Positions 22,760-36,400 of a stretch of 64,000 nucleotides of DNA are shown piece after piece. Positions within the stretch are counted from its first letter, which is position 1, and each line of letters starts with the position of its first letter. Where the stretch lies: NCBI GenBank assembly GCA_951812925.1, contig OX638372.1, forward strand, positions 67,101,407 through 67,165,406. The letters run 5' to 3'. Source of the stretch: Calliopum simillimum (lineage: Eukaryota > Arthropoda > Insecta > Diptera > Lauxaniidae). Both the position numbers and the translations under genes were made by a program. The notes under the pieces are model-generated. The model was not told where the DNA came from, made no database searches, and was given only the letters and a program-made list of their open reading frames with translations.

Positions 22760-23962
22760 TTCTCTTCTTATACGAGATAAAATTGTATGTACTTATGTAT
22801 GTATGTTTGAAACGGGCAAAACTTTTTCTCGAAAACGGCCACAGCGATTTTAATGAAACTTCGGATAATGTTAGATATTAGCATATAATGAAAAATGAGC
22901 TAAGCTTGAACTTTGTAAATGCTCACCAAGGGGCGTGGCAAATTTTAAATTTGATATGGTCATAACTCGCAAACCATACAAGGTATTTAAATGAAATTTG
23001 GTGAGCGGGTACGGCTTAATAATACCTTGTAACAGACAAAAAGTGGGCGGGATCGAATAAGTGGCACGCCCAATTTTTAGCCCTTGAAAACTTTGATTCA
23101 ATATTACTCGAAAATTACTCCAACAATTTTAATGAAAATTTAGGAGATGTTACCTCTGCAAACAAGGATTAATATGTAATACGCCGTTATATTGGGAAAA
23201 CTCGTTGAAGGGCGTGGCAACGCCCACTAAAATATAATACGGTATAAAAAGAAAACTAATAAAGTAATCATTCTAAAATTATCGCCGTTGCGCGTGGAAC
23301 CTCCCATACAAGCAAAATATGTTAAATGCTATTTCTCGCAAATGCTACAAGATATTTTAATGACATTTGGTATGTAGGTACTGCTTAATAATAACTTGTA
23401 ACAAACGAAAAGTGGGCGGGATCGAATAAGTGCCAGGCCCACTTTTTAACCCTTGAAAATTTTGATTCAATATTACTCGAAAACGACTCCGACAATTTTG
23501 ATGAAAATTTTGGAGCTGTTACCTCTGCAAACTAGTATTAGTATGTGATATGCCGTTATATTGGGAAAACTCGTTGAAGGGCGTGGCACCGCCCACAAAA
23601 ATATAATGCGCTTTAAAAAGAAAACTACTAAAGCAATCTTTCTGAATTTAACCTACGACCTAAAAGTAGGAAAAATATCGAAAGTGCGCGTGGAACCTCC
23701 CATACAAGTAAAACACATTAAATGCTATTTCCCGCAAATGATACAACATATTTTGATGAAATTTGGAATGCGGGTCTGGATCAGGAGTATCTAAAGCATA
23801 ACGAAAAGAAGGCTTTGTTTAATAATTGCCACGCCCACTTTTTTATCAAAATAAAAATTTTGGTTAATAAGTCAGGCACAAAAAAAAAAAAAAATGGAAT
23901 GAACTGTTTAATTCTTATATGCGTCTTCATTCGCAGAACTGTCATTATACCTGCAGGATTTT
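22760..23962. repeat. Interspersed repeat with internal 280-430 bp units (copy 1)
   Basis: Begins TTCTCTTCTTATACGAGATA, as does 54913. Inside are recurrent blocks: GGGCGTGGCACCGCCCAC, GAAAAGTGGGCGGGATCGAA, ATTACTCGAAAACGACTCC and GTGGAACCTCCCATACAAG. Copy 1 has three units (GGGCGTGGC at 22924, 23211 and 23580). Its last segment (from AATAGCTATGAATAAAAACA) is displaced to about 26785-26808 by the intervening 2.8 kb. Confidence 0.75.
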
Positions 23963-24146
23963 TAAATTTCCTTACTTGAAGTTGAAGAAAACGCTGTGTT
24001 CAGTCTTACAGCGTAGGTACAAGAAAAGGTGAAATTCTTTTTTATTAACAGCATCGAATAGTTACACTCTTCTTTATCCAAATATCCTTAGGAATTTTTC
24101 CAATAGGATTCTTATTTTCCTTATTTAATTTAGGGCATTCTATTTC

Positions 24147-26624
24147 AGAGAGAGAAACCAAAGATGAATTCTACAGCCAGCTCGCTGCAGCAATAAACAG
24201 TGCTCACAAGAACGACATCATAATGGTTATGGGCGATTTGAATGCCAAAGTAGGCTCAGAAAACCTTAACCTAGAGCACGTGATTGGAAGACATGGTTTG
24301 GGTGCGAGAAACGACAATGGAGAGCTTCTCATTGACGCCTGCAATACAGCCGGTCTTGTCGTTGGAGGTACGCTATTCCCACACAAAAAATGCCATAAAG
24401 CTACTTGGGTGTCTCCAAACAACATCACTGAAAACCAAATCGACCACTTCTGTATTAGCAGAAAATGGAGAGGGAGTCTTCTGGACGTACAAGTAAAGAG
24501 GGCCGCTGACATAGGCTCCAACCACCATCTTCTCGTCGCGGTCATTCGACTTAAACTCGCCGGTAATAAACGTCCCTGCGAACAATCTGTAGCAAAAAAA
24601 TTCGACGTGCTTAAGAACGACGAGGTACGCAGATCTTTCGTAGAAGAACTTAAAACAGTTCCGTTCGATTGTGGTGGAAGTATTGAAACATTATGGAGGG
24701 CCGCTAAGGCTGCGTTCTTAAACTCCAGTGAAAAAATACTTGGGTTTCGACCCTCGAACAAGAAGCACTGGATGAGCGAGGAAACGTGGGGTCTTGTCGA
24801 AAAAAGAAGAAGCGCGAAAAAACTGAGAGACGACGCTAAAACTAGAGCGCAAAAGAACGTCGCCGAAAAGGTCTTTAACTCTCTCAATAAAAAAGTCAGG
24901 AGATCGTGCAGACAAGACAAAAGAAGAATGTATAGCGACCTCGCGAGCGAAGCCGAAATCGCTGCAAATGCTCAAAATCTCAAGCAGCTTTACGATATCA
25001 CCCGCAGATTATCTGGCAGAAAACTCCAACAGAGCCGCCCTATCAAAGATAAAAATGGAAATCTCTTAACATCTGCGGACGACCAACTAAACAGATGGAA
25101 AGAGTATTTTTGTGATATACTAAATCCTATGTCTACCACATCCCTGCAACCAGAATCACCAACTACCACTGCCACAGTGACTCGCAGTAGTAGTCGAATA
25201 CAAACGCCGCCGCCTACAATTGATGAAATAGTGAAAGCTATCCAAAGCATGAAAAACAACAAGGCCGCCGGTATAGATCAAATAACAGCTGAACTGCTAA
25301 AGGCATGTCCCATAACATCAGCTAAAATTCTCCATCCTCTGCTCACCAAAATCTGGAGCGAAGAGCGTTTGCCTGAAGATTGGCTACAGGGTAAACGAAA
25401 AACTTGATTCGGCCATTCGAAAGCAGCAAGCAGGATTCCGGCGAAACCGATCATGCGTGGATCAAATCAACACCCTCAGAATAATTGTCGAACAATCATG
25501 CGAGTGGCGTACTGCACTTCAACTTGTCTTCGGAGACTATAGCACTGCCTTCGAAAGTGTCTCCCGAGAAAACATCTGGGTTTCACTGCAACGAAGAAGT
25601 ATTGCCGCAAAGGCCATAAACTTTGTACGTGCACAATATGAATGCTTTGAATGCAGTGTGTTACACAACGGGTTGTTGTCACCGACATTCACCACTAATT
25701 CAGGCGTACGGCAGGGGTGTTTACTATCACCATATCTCTTCCTTATCGTTCTTGACGATATTCTAGATAAAGCTCTTAATAAGGCCAAAAGGGGTATCCA
25801 ATGGAACTTTACAGAACATCTAGAAGACCTCGACTACGCTGACGACATCTGCCTCTTATCGTCCAAACATTCAGATATGCAAAACAAAATTTAAGACCTT
25901 GTCTTGGAATCACAAAAGGCCGGCCTGAAAATCAACGTATCCAAGACTAAAAGCATGAAGCTAAAGGCAAACCGGAATGACATCACGTTTAGAGCTGGCA
26001 GTGATGACATCGAAAACGTCGAAAGCTTCACGTATTTAGGCAGCATTATCTCCATGAATGGTGGAGCAAAAGAGGATATTAACTCAAGAATAGCAAAAGC
26101 AAAAGGCGCGTTTGCTCAACTGAACAAAATATGGTCTTCATCCGTTATATCCACCAAAACGAGAGTACGCATTTTTGATTCGAATGTGAAATCGGTTTTG
26201 CTATATGGGTGCGAAACATGGCTTGTTACTGAACAACTAACGAACAAGCTGCAAGTATTCGTCAACAAATGCTTAAGGCGTATACTAAAGGTTTGGTGGC
26301 CTCGCACTATATCAAATGCCGAGCTACATCAAAAATGCAAACAGAAGGCTATAGCAAACGAGATCAAGCTGCGCAAATGGGGATGGATTGGAAACCACAC
26401 AGCGAAGTTTGTCGCCAGGCCCTTGAGTGGAATCCACAAGGCAGTAGAGGACGTGGTAGACCCAAAACGAACTGGAAAAGGTCGTTGGAAAAGGAAATCC
26501 AAGAATCGGGAAAATCGTGGCAAGAGATTAAAGTCATCGCAAGGGATCGTGACAAATGGAGAGATTTCATATTGGCCCTATGCTCCTTCTAGGAGTTAAA
26601 GGAGAATATATACATACATACATA
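24147..26624 (+). mobile_element. Defective RTE-like LINE with 11-bp target duplication
   Basis: Flanked by CATTCTATTTC at 24136-24146 and 26625-26635. The 3' end is a TACA/TACATACA simple repeat rather than poly(A), as in RTE-type elements. The 5' truncation falls within the endonuclease domain. Its 3' end is also represented at 11301-11454. Confidence 0.9.
24148..26599 (+). pseudogene. Endonuclease-reverse transcriptase of an RTE-like LINE, inactivated
   Basis: The reading frame opens with the second half of an AP-type endonuclease (VMGDLNAKVG, NQIDHFCIS and GSNHHLLVAVIRL). It continues through a linker into the RT start (KNNKAAGIDQITAELLK, ERLPEDWLQG). An internal deletion near 25392 removes RT blocks and shifts the frame. 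RT then resumes (QQAGFRRNRSCVDQINTLR, NSGVRQGCLLSPYLF, DLDYADDICLLS). A TAA at 25892-25894 interrupts the frame, and a further shift near 26400 precedes the C-terminal tail WNPQGSRGRGRPKTNW..LALCS. The strand and blocks are clear; the clade label is inference. Confidence 0.9.
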
Positions 26625-26635
26625 CATTCTATTTC

Positions 26636-26986
26636 GTCAAAAAATTTGAGTTTTTGATATTTTTCTATACCATTCGATGCTTTCCGAGTTTTTTCTTATT
26701 ATTATTCTCATCGGTTTATTTATCACTTTGAAAGCATGACCGTTAGAAGTGAAGAGATACAAGTTTCATAACAAAAAATAGCTATGAATAAAAACATCGA
26801 CTAAAATAAATTACTAAAATAATTTACTTAAAAAAAAAACAGCCTGAATTCTAAACATTTAACATATTATATAAATTGAAACAACTGGCTTTTCATCCAA
26901 AATTAAATACATATAGCCGAACTTTTACCTGAGAAGAATATTATTATTTTAATTTATCCATATGAGTAAAAGACACGCGTAGGTTT
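26636..26986. other. Intergenic, includes displaced end of the internally repeated element
   Basis: 26785-26808 (AATAGCTATGAATAAAAACA and following CATCGAC) matches the end of the copy at 56650-56677. Otherwise no feature was seen downstream of the MADF gene stop. Confidence 0.5.
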
Positions 26987-27498
26987 TCATAGGCAGTTTT
27001 TATTATTAGTAAAATTTGTTTGTATCTCTTCTATTAATATATTTTGAAATTTGGATCGCACTCGAAGCTGTTGAATAGCATCTAATTTTTCAAAATAAGG
27101 CAATAATGATTTTAAAAATAAAAAACTTTCATTTTCCTCTATGTCCGAAAAATCATGAAGTTTTTCATTCTCAGATATCCTCGTTTTCTTCGGTCGATGG
27201 CTTGCTGTACTTGCTGAGTTTTTGTTTTTACTCGATTCACTTATATAATCGATTTCCGATGGCGGAAACTCCATAAGTTCTTCTAATAAGGCTATTTCAT
27301 GTTTAGGTGATATATTTTCTTCGGTGTACCTTGGAGAAACTGTAACTCCAAGGAAGAGAAGACTTTCAAAATGTTGCCATTTTCCATGATAGTTAGACAC
27401 ACATTCTTCGTAGTTATCCGACGCTTCTATTGGAATTTTCTTTAATTCTTTCAAAAATTGATCACGTAAGCTGCGCCATTTCTTCTTAGTTTCAACTT
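26987..27498 (-). CDS. MADF/BESS gene exon 3
   Basis: Starts after an acceptor TTTTTTAG, completing a Lys codon with the single base carried from exon 2. Encodes the second half of MADF2, a Ser/Lys-rich linker and the BESS motif, with the stop at 26987-26989. The ORF upstream of 27498 is intronic. Confidence 0.82.
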
Positions 27499-30400
27499 CT
27501 AAAAAATTAAAAAAAAAAGAATACCAATATAACAAAATTAATAACAAAATGTGGTGATTTTATAAAATTGCATTAAACAATTTTCAGAAATTAGGACCCA
27601 TGTTTTATACAGTTCTCCACTTTCGATATATTAAACCAACCCTAAATTCAAGCAAAGTTTTTTATATTATTTACTTACTTAAAAGTCCACATATTTTTGC
27701 AATTTGATTCCATTCTATATCTGCTGCACGTTTATCTTTATATCTGATATTTGTTTTGTCCCACAAAAAATTTCTTTTGCGCACTTCATTTATTAATACT
27801 GGAATTACGTGCGTATCACGGTAAAAAGTTGCGGTATATTTTTTTTCGTTTGCGGTTAACTCAGGCTTAACTGATATATTTACTTCTGTATCTTTTGTGG
27901 TAATTGTGTCCCGAAGAAATAGAAGACTTTGAAAATATTGCCACTTTCCACGATATATAGCCGCACAAATTTTAGTGGGAACTTCTGGTGGAATTTTCTT
28001 CAATTCTTTAATAAATTGATCACGTAAATTGCGCCACTTTTTTTTAGCCTCATCTTCTAAAAAAAAAATAAGGAAAAAAAAACAAAAATATACATATTGT
28101 GCGACAAGTTTTGATTAAGTTTTTAGTTTGAGTGATTCTTTGCGTTATCTACCAAGATTCGACTTGACATCTCCGATTGGTGAAATGTTAGTGTTTGACA
28201 CACATATTACTGTGGTAAAACGATTTTCCGAAACTCCGAAAATTTTCAAGGTGGCGGCCATAGGAAGTTCGATCCAGCCTTTGGATACTCCCATATTTGA
28301 AAATTTATAGCTCCTCGGCTTTTTAACCGATTTTAATGAAATTTTCAGGGTTTCTGTAGCAAGGTATGAGCTTTCGAAAAAAATATCTACACTGAAAAAA
28401 AAATTTATTTTTGGTCGAAAAAAACCCTTTTCTTTTTTCAAAGCCATTTTGGGGCTTGGAGCGCTCTTTTATTTTTTTTTTTAAATATTTTTATTTAAAA
28501 GCAAATTTTATTATAAATATTTTTCAGCCCTCAAAATTGTGGTATACTTTACGGTTATCAAGTTATGAGTTTCTGAAGTTAAAAATGTTGCGCTACCATT
28601 CAGGACTCCCACCGCCCGGATGGTTTTTGTTCTTCAGTGAACCTTAGTGAAATTTTTCATAAAATTTTTTTGTGGAATATTTTAACCCACTATAACTAAG
28701 CTTTTGGATAAAGGGGTCGAAAAGACCCATCAAAACGGGATATAATGGGTTAAGATGTTCTAAAAAATTTTTCCTTGCTTGATTTCATGTTAACTTTTCA
28801 AATCACACTAACCCATTGTATCTCGTTTCTATGGGTTTTTTTGAACCCTTTACGTGCGTGAGCTGCCATATAGGGCTGCCACCGTCCGGACGGTTTTTTC
28901 TTCAATGAACCTTAGTGAAATTTTTCATAAAAATTTTTTTGGAATATTTTAACCCATTATAACCAAGTTTTTGGATAAAGGGGTCAAAAAACTATGTTCT
29001 GAAAGGTAATCATGAAATCAAGCAAGGAACAATTTTTTAGAACATCTTAACGCATTATATCCCGTTTTTATGGGTCTTTTTGACCCCTTTATCCAAAAAA
29101 TTGGTTATAATGGGTTAAAATATTCCCTAAAAAAATTTGCTGCAAAATTTCACTAAGGTTCATTGAAGAAAAAATACCATCCGGACGGTGGCAACCCTGT
29201 ATGGTAGCGCACCCGCACCAACGACTCATGATAAACACAATATTTTTTAACTTCAAAAACTCATAACTTGAAAACCGTAAAACGTACCACAATTTTGAGG
29301 GCTGGAAAATAATTGTAATATAATTCACTTTTAAATCAAAATATTAAAAAAAAAAAAAAAATAAAAAAGGGTGCTCCAAGCCTCAAATTGGCTTTGAAAA
29401 AGAAAAAAACATTTTTTCGACCAAAAATACATTTTTTTTTTTCAGTGTAACTATTTTTTTTTCGAAAGCTCATACTTTTCTACAGAAATCTTGAAAATTT
29501 CATTAAAATCTGTTAAAAAAGCCGAGGAGCTATAAATTTTCAAATTTGGGAGTATCCAGAGGCTGGATCGAAATTCCTATGGCCGCCATCTTGAAAATTT
29601 CGGAAAATCATTTTACCACAGTAATATGTGTGTCAAATACTAACTTTTCACCAATTTTCAAAGAAATCGGAGATGTCACGTCGAATCTTGGTCAATAACG
29701 CAAAGAATCACTCGCCTGTAAAATCTAACCATCTCTTAACAAAGAGATGTAGGTGTTGCAAAAGTAAACTCTTTCTAGAATAAGGAGTAAAGAACAGGCG
29801 ACGGGATGTTAGCACCCCATTTATGGAATTTCGGGAAACCACTTATGCTATTCTAAAGGTCATAAAATGGTCAAAAAAGGTCAGTTGGTTTGGCTAATAG
29901 GTCAGCGATGGGGAATTTATAAAAAAAAAATTTTAAAAATTTTCAAGGTCAAGGATATGTTAGCACCCCATTTATGGAATTTCGAGAAACCAATTATGTC
30001 ATTCGAAAGGTCATAAAATGGTCAAAAAAGGTCAGTTAGTTTGGCTAATTGGTCAGCGATAGGTTATTTTTAAAAATTTTTTTTAAAAATTTTCAAGGTC
30101 CTTGGAGATGTTAGCACCCCATTTATGGAATTTCGAGAAACCAATTATGTCATTCGAAAGGTCAACAAATTGTCAAAAAAGGTCAGTTGGTTTCGCTAAT
30201 TGGTCAGCGATAGGGAATTTTTCAAAAATTTTTTTAAGATATTTTTTCAAGAAACCTAAAATGTAGAAAAAAAACGGTTTTTCAAAATAACTTCAAAACG
30301 GTTCATCCTAGAAAAAAATTTGGAACGTTTAATTCCCTATAAGGGTTTCTTCAAACTGTTTTTTCGTCGGACTTACCCTTAATGAGATATCGCATACATA

Positions 30401-33400
30401 CATTAGAGAAGATCATATTTTTTTTTCCACTTACTTTCATTCAGTTTCGGATTCTACGTTAAAATTTATGTTAAAAACTCCTTGGGACCATATATCTAAA
30501 GAGAATTTTGACTCAGCCAAAAATCGTTTGAAGTTTTGGGTTTTTTTCGCTGTTGCGAGATTGTCTTTGAAAATGTATAACTTCAGAACAACTTGTTGTA
30601 TTGCTATGATTTTAGCACCGTTCAAACGATGTAAAAACGTAGTATCAATGCCTTGGCTAATTTTTGGAAAAGGTCATCTGGTTCAAAAGTTATGATCTTT
30701 TGAATGAAAACATGTAAAAACTTATACGAAATCTTTCAAAAATTTCATATTTTAAAAAAAAAAAAATTACTTTTAAGATTTTTTATCCAGATACGGCTAG
30801 TCATTTTAAAGTTATGTCCTTTTGAATAAAGACAGATAAAAACTTTATACAAAGTATATTAGGAATTAACTCCTCCTAGAAAAAAAAAAAAAACTGTTAC
30901 TTTTGAATTTTTTTTTAACTCATCAAAAGGCCCAACGCAGGTCTGTTTTTCAAGATAAGGCTAGCCATTTCAAAGTTATGACATTTTAAATGTAAGCAGA
31001 GGAGAACTGTTGGGTGAAAAAATACATATTTAAGGCAAACTTCAACAAAAAAATTTTTTTTTTTTTCAATGAGTTCTAGTGTAACACTTTCGATTACCAT
31101 TAATTAGTATTAAAAAACTGCCAAAGCAGTATCAGCGAAAAAAACCCAAAACTTCAAACGATTTTTTGCTGAGTCAAAATTCACTTTAGATATATGGTCC
31201 CAAGGAGTTTTTAACATAAATTTTAACGTAGAATCCGAAACTGAATGAAAGTAAGTGGAAAAAAAAATGTGATCTTCTCTAATGTATGTATGCGATATCT
31301 CATTAAGGGTAAGTCCGACGAAAAAACAGTTTGAAGAGACCCTTATAGGGAATTGAACGTTCCAAATTTTTTTCTAGGAGGAACCGTTTTGAAGTTATTT
31401 TGAAAAAACGGTTTTTTTTCTAAATTTTAGGTTTCTTGAAAAAATATCTTTAAAAAATTTTTTAAAAATTCCCTATCGCTGACCAATTAGCGAAACCAAC
31501 TGACCTTTTTTGACAATTTGTTGACCTTTCGAATGACATAATTGGTTTCTCGAAATTCCATAAATGGGGTGCTAACATCTCCGATGACCTTGAAAATTTA
31601 AAAAAAAAAATTTTAAAAATAACCTATCGCTGACCAATTAGCCAAACCAACTGACCTTTTTTGACCATTTAATGACCTTTCGAATGACATAATAGGTTTC
31701 TCGAAATTCCATAAATGGGGTGCTAACATATCCTTGACCTTGAAAATTTTTAAAAAAAATTTTTAAAAATTCCCCATCGCTGACCAATTAGCCAAACCAA
31801 CTGACCTTTTTTGACCATTTTATGACCTTTTGAATAGCATAAGTGGTTTCCCGAAATTCCATAAATGGGGTGCTAACATCCCGCCGCCTAAAGAACATAA
31901 CAAATGCTGCCAACTCTACTGATTTTTTCAAGAAGTTCCTGATTTTTAATCCGATCACCTGATTGAATCTACTCCTGAACGACTGGCTGATCGAACTTAA
32001 TTTGACAACCAAGGAAATTCTACATCTATTTTCAATAAATTCGGTTATAGAAAAAACTATTGCACTGATGCAAATATGGCATTGTGGAAGGATATGAAAA
32101 TGTGCCATCAGAAGAACTATGGGGCGAAATATTTCGTTACATAATTAGAGAACATATTCTATTTATCAAATTCACTTACATATGTTTTCTCTCTGTTTTC
32201 ATGGCTCGTCAGCTCCAGTTGAGTGCATTTCGTAAAAACGGAGAAATTTTGGACCGAAAAGAAATCCAAACTCCATGTCGGAACGCTAAATGAAATCTTA
32301 TTTATGAAAAATAATTCGCGTTTCAAATAAATCAATCAATTTTCAATTAGAATACGCGGTGTTATTTTTATTAAGTACACGGAAACAGTCAATAAACAGT
32401 TTTCATAAATTTGCAATATGATTGCATTGAATTTCACAAATATCTGAAAGTTCAACAGAAGCTCTTGAAGAAAATTTCGAGTCAAGAAAAAAAAAAAGAC
32501 TAAAGAATCATTATTGGTCCAATAAAGTCAATTGACGACAATTTACTTGTATTGATTACACAGTGCAACAAATTGTGGGGAAACCAATCTCAGTCTCGAC
32601 AACTTTTTTTTTACTAATTCAGGGTCGCTCATTCCTAATCTGGCAACGATTATGTCCTGTCACGTCTGAGATCCGAGTTATCCTTGATTTAAAGTGGCGA
32701 AAACGCATTTTTCAGACATATGGCCTACATCAGAAAGTACTGTAGTTCACTTTTGTTGGCGGCATTGAATAGCCCTGATCTTCCTCTTTACTTCAATGGA
32801 TGATATCACGGAAAGCAATGAATCAGTTGGAAAAGTTAAAGTCATGTTATAAAGGTATCGCAAGTCCCTGTAATTAAATTTTCATATCTTCAATTCAATG
32901 GATGGATATTTCGGAATGTAATGATCCATTTGGAAAACTTAAGCGTATGGTTTAAAGAAGATCAGGGCTATTCAATGACGCTGACGAAAGTGAGCTACAC
33001 TACTTCCTGGATGTACGCCATGTCTGAAAAAAGTGTTTTCTGTCCTTTAAATTAAGGATGACTCGGATCTCAGACGTGATAGGAAAAAACGGTTGGCATA
33101 TTTGGAATCAGCGACTCGAATTAGTTAACAAAAGTTTGTTACGCGTGCGTCTTTTGAAATGTCAAATTCAAATCAAAGCAAAAAAAAATAAAATTTCTAT
33201 TACAGTGCAATCAGGTATAAAGCGGCATGAAAAATTCTTAAGCTCCGGCTAGGCTACCCCATGGTCGTGCTTCTCCCTAATATAACTTGACGCGTAATCA
33301 TAGTAATCATGCCATTTTGGTAGCTGTCAAAAATATCAAACAAACTAAGCATTTCGCTACTAAATCGGCAACTAAAATCGTAATCTAGTGACTTGGTGTT

Positions 33401-36400
33401 GTTTTTGTCACTTGGAGTGCATTTTTCCCTCCCCACCTATGGCAAATCCAGCACTCATTATTCATGGAATTGCCCCTAGACTGAAATCCATGTTCTAAAT
33501 TCCCAAAAACTATTTGTACTGTGTTTTTCACGACTTCCAATGCAGACGACGACTTACTCGAAATAATACAATCAGCATGTCGTTCGCCTTGTTCTTCTTC
33601 TTTGACGTCTCCCGCTGTATTGTTGCTGTCACACTTTGCACAGTGGCGCTGGCTTGGGTTTTGTTATGTTGAAATTGTCTTTGTTTCTTTATGTACTTTT
33701 TTTTTCTATATTTCCATCGTTGCGTCGACGATTATATTGTATTATACGTGTATATATATATACAATTTTTGATACATATAATACATATAATGTATTGTGT
33801 AAAAATTATACAATAGAGAACTTTTTTTAGTGAATTGCAAAAAAAGACATTTTTGCAATATCACGAAACTAAAAGTCTAATTTTGACACTTGTGCACTTT
33901 GTTTGTTTTTAGAATTAAAAAAAAAAACCTTTGCAATGCACTTAATAGAATTTTGGTTATTAAAATGAGAATAACGAATTTACGCGCAAGCCAAATTCTA
34001 ACACAAATTCACCGCGTTATCAATAATTGCCAGATTTGATTTCTGTTTTAAGTATTTAAATGGCGTATTCCGTTTAATTTTAATATTCCGGCCATTACAG
34101 AAATAAATTACCGACCGCGTGTTCTATTGAATTTTTTTTTATCTTTCCGCTCCGCGTTAATTGCAACTTATTCGTTGTACAGTCTATCGGCAACTGATTT
34201 TTGCAAAAACTTTCTGATGCAATTAAACGCCGTTCTTTGTTCCCGTTTTACTTTGGCCTTCACCAACACTCTCACAAAATGTCACCTCATTTTTGGCCTT
34301 CAAATAAGAAAAAAATGTTAGTGTGTACTCACTCACAAACCCAAGCCAATGATCGCAAGGGAGATGGTGATAAAAAAAATGAAATTCCGTGTACATTTTG
34401 TGAGTGTGTTAGTGAATGGCATTTTTCGAACATGGAATAGGGTCCGTTTACATTTTTGAACGCTACGTAGCAATTAACCCAGAAGACAATTCGCTCGGTG
34501 CAGCAGTGTGCTACCACCGTTACAAACCTGCTTTGTTTTGGGAAGGCATTCCAGCCCAAAACAAACAGGAAAACAGGTGTAATTGGATCTTAACGGTTCG
34601 AAGCTGGTCAAACATGTCAATTTGCAGGTATCAAGGATAAATTTTATTTTTTTTTAATTTCTTGGCAGAAACGTGTGGCACGACCCACGAATAGCCGGGC
34701 AAAATAAAGCATCGGTTTGACTGATCAGACAGATTACATAAATGTCCATGGGTCCAACATCACCATAATGAAGACCCCCCGGTGAAACCTCCACCGTTTA
34801 GTCCAAAAGAGGACCTAGGGATGTAAACTCCGTTTGCCCTCGGTCGAACCTTCAGTGATTTTAATCCACCAACGGTCGCCCAAGCGCAAACGCAGTCATA
34901 TCTTTATGACTCCGTTGTCTGGAACGGTTTTTAAACAAATATAAAAATTTAAATATTAATTACCAGCATGCCTTGACATAACTGTATGCCGAGTGGTCTC
35001 GAGCATAGCTCAGTTACCCCAGGCTAAGATTGCATTGGATGCACCCACGTACGAAAACCAAGCCGCACGAAAAAAACGCTTGCTCCAATGAAATAAGTAT
35101 AGATACTTTCCAAACATTTATCGCCCAGTGCTAATGCTTGACAAAAACAAAATAAATTTTGGTCGTATCAACCGAAGTCATACGAAAATACAAGGAGCTG
35201 AATACCGGAAAGTGTGAACTCACGCGACCATCGGAACAAAGTTTGGTCGTACGACCAAATTCTCACACGAAGTCGCACCCAATGCAACCCCAGTCTCAGG
35301 GTTACCTACAAAAGTTTACAGCAGTCCAATGTATAACAGACGCTGGCCAAATAGCCGCCCAATCTGGGAACAGACGCTATTTTGGACTTTAGGTACACAG
35401 CCGCCCAATCTGGGTACAGACGCTGACCAATAAGCCGCCCACTATGGGAACAGACGCTTTTTGGGTTCACTAGGGTACGCAGGGTCGTTAATCCCGTCAT
35501 CTTTCTCTTTTATGAAAGATGCCCTTGCGGGCAAGGCTTGTAATTCGACATAAGTCGAATACAGAAAAGCTAGGTAAGAATATCAATTTGGACGCAAATC
35601 CGACGCATGGAAGGTACCTTCAAGTTTACCTTGAAGATCCTCAATTTCATATAGGGCATTGCCTAATTTTTTGCGGACTCGACATTTTAAAAACTTTGGT
35701 AGAAATTTGGCATTTATACCTTGCGAAAATTTACTAAGTGCATGATTTTTACGAAAAACTTCCTGACCTTCCCTGTAACTAATTTCTTTCGACCGAGTAT
35801 TGTATGTTTTTGCAGCCTTTTCATGTGCGATCACTAAATTTCTCTCAATTTTATCCCTAATTCGATGTAATACTTCACCTTTTTGTTCTATGGTTATTTG
35901 GTCATGTCTCAGACTGTCAAGTTTTTTGAGAATCTTGTATGCAGACCCGTGCTGACACATATTTTGGCCAAATAATGCATAGTATGGTGAGCCTTTTATG
36001 GCTGAATGAAAATCACTGCGTAGTATTGATAAAATTTGAGGAATATGTTTATCCCAATTGGTGTGGTCTTTATCATTTATCAAATAGCAACGAATTTTGG
36101 AAATGATTTCTCTGTTTGCTCGCTCGGAGGCATTGGCCTGCGGTGAATACAAACCAGTTTTAATATGGGTAACACCATAACTAGAGAAAAAATCTTGCAT
36201 TTCCTTGGAAACGAACTGTTTTCCATTATCACTATGGATAAATTGTGGTACACCAAATGTCGGAAATATTTCGGTTTGAAAATAAGAAATTACATTTGAA
36301 GACGTCGCAGCACGCATTGGCTTCAAAAATAGAAACTTAGTAAAATGATCGATTGCAATGAAAAGATGTGAATTTTTCGTTTTAGAACACGGATACGGTC

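Noticed and set aside
24204..25788. Minus-strand frames up to 238 codons
   Set aside because: Antisense to the LINE endonuclease-RT, with no domain of their own.
33521..34640. Several 60-83 codon frames repeated at 41478-42882
   Set aside because: They are identical because they lie in the two LTRs. None has a domain and they overlap each other in different frames.
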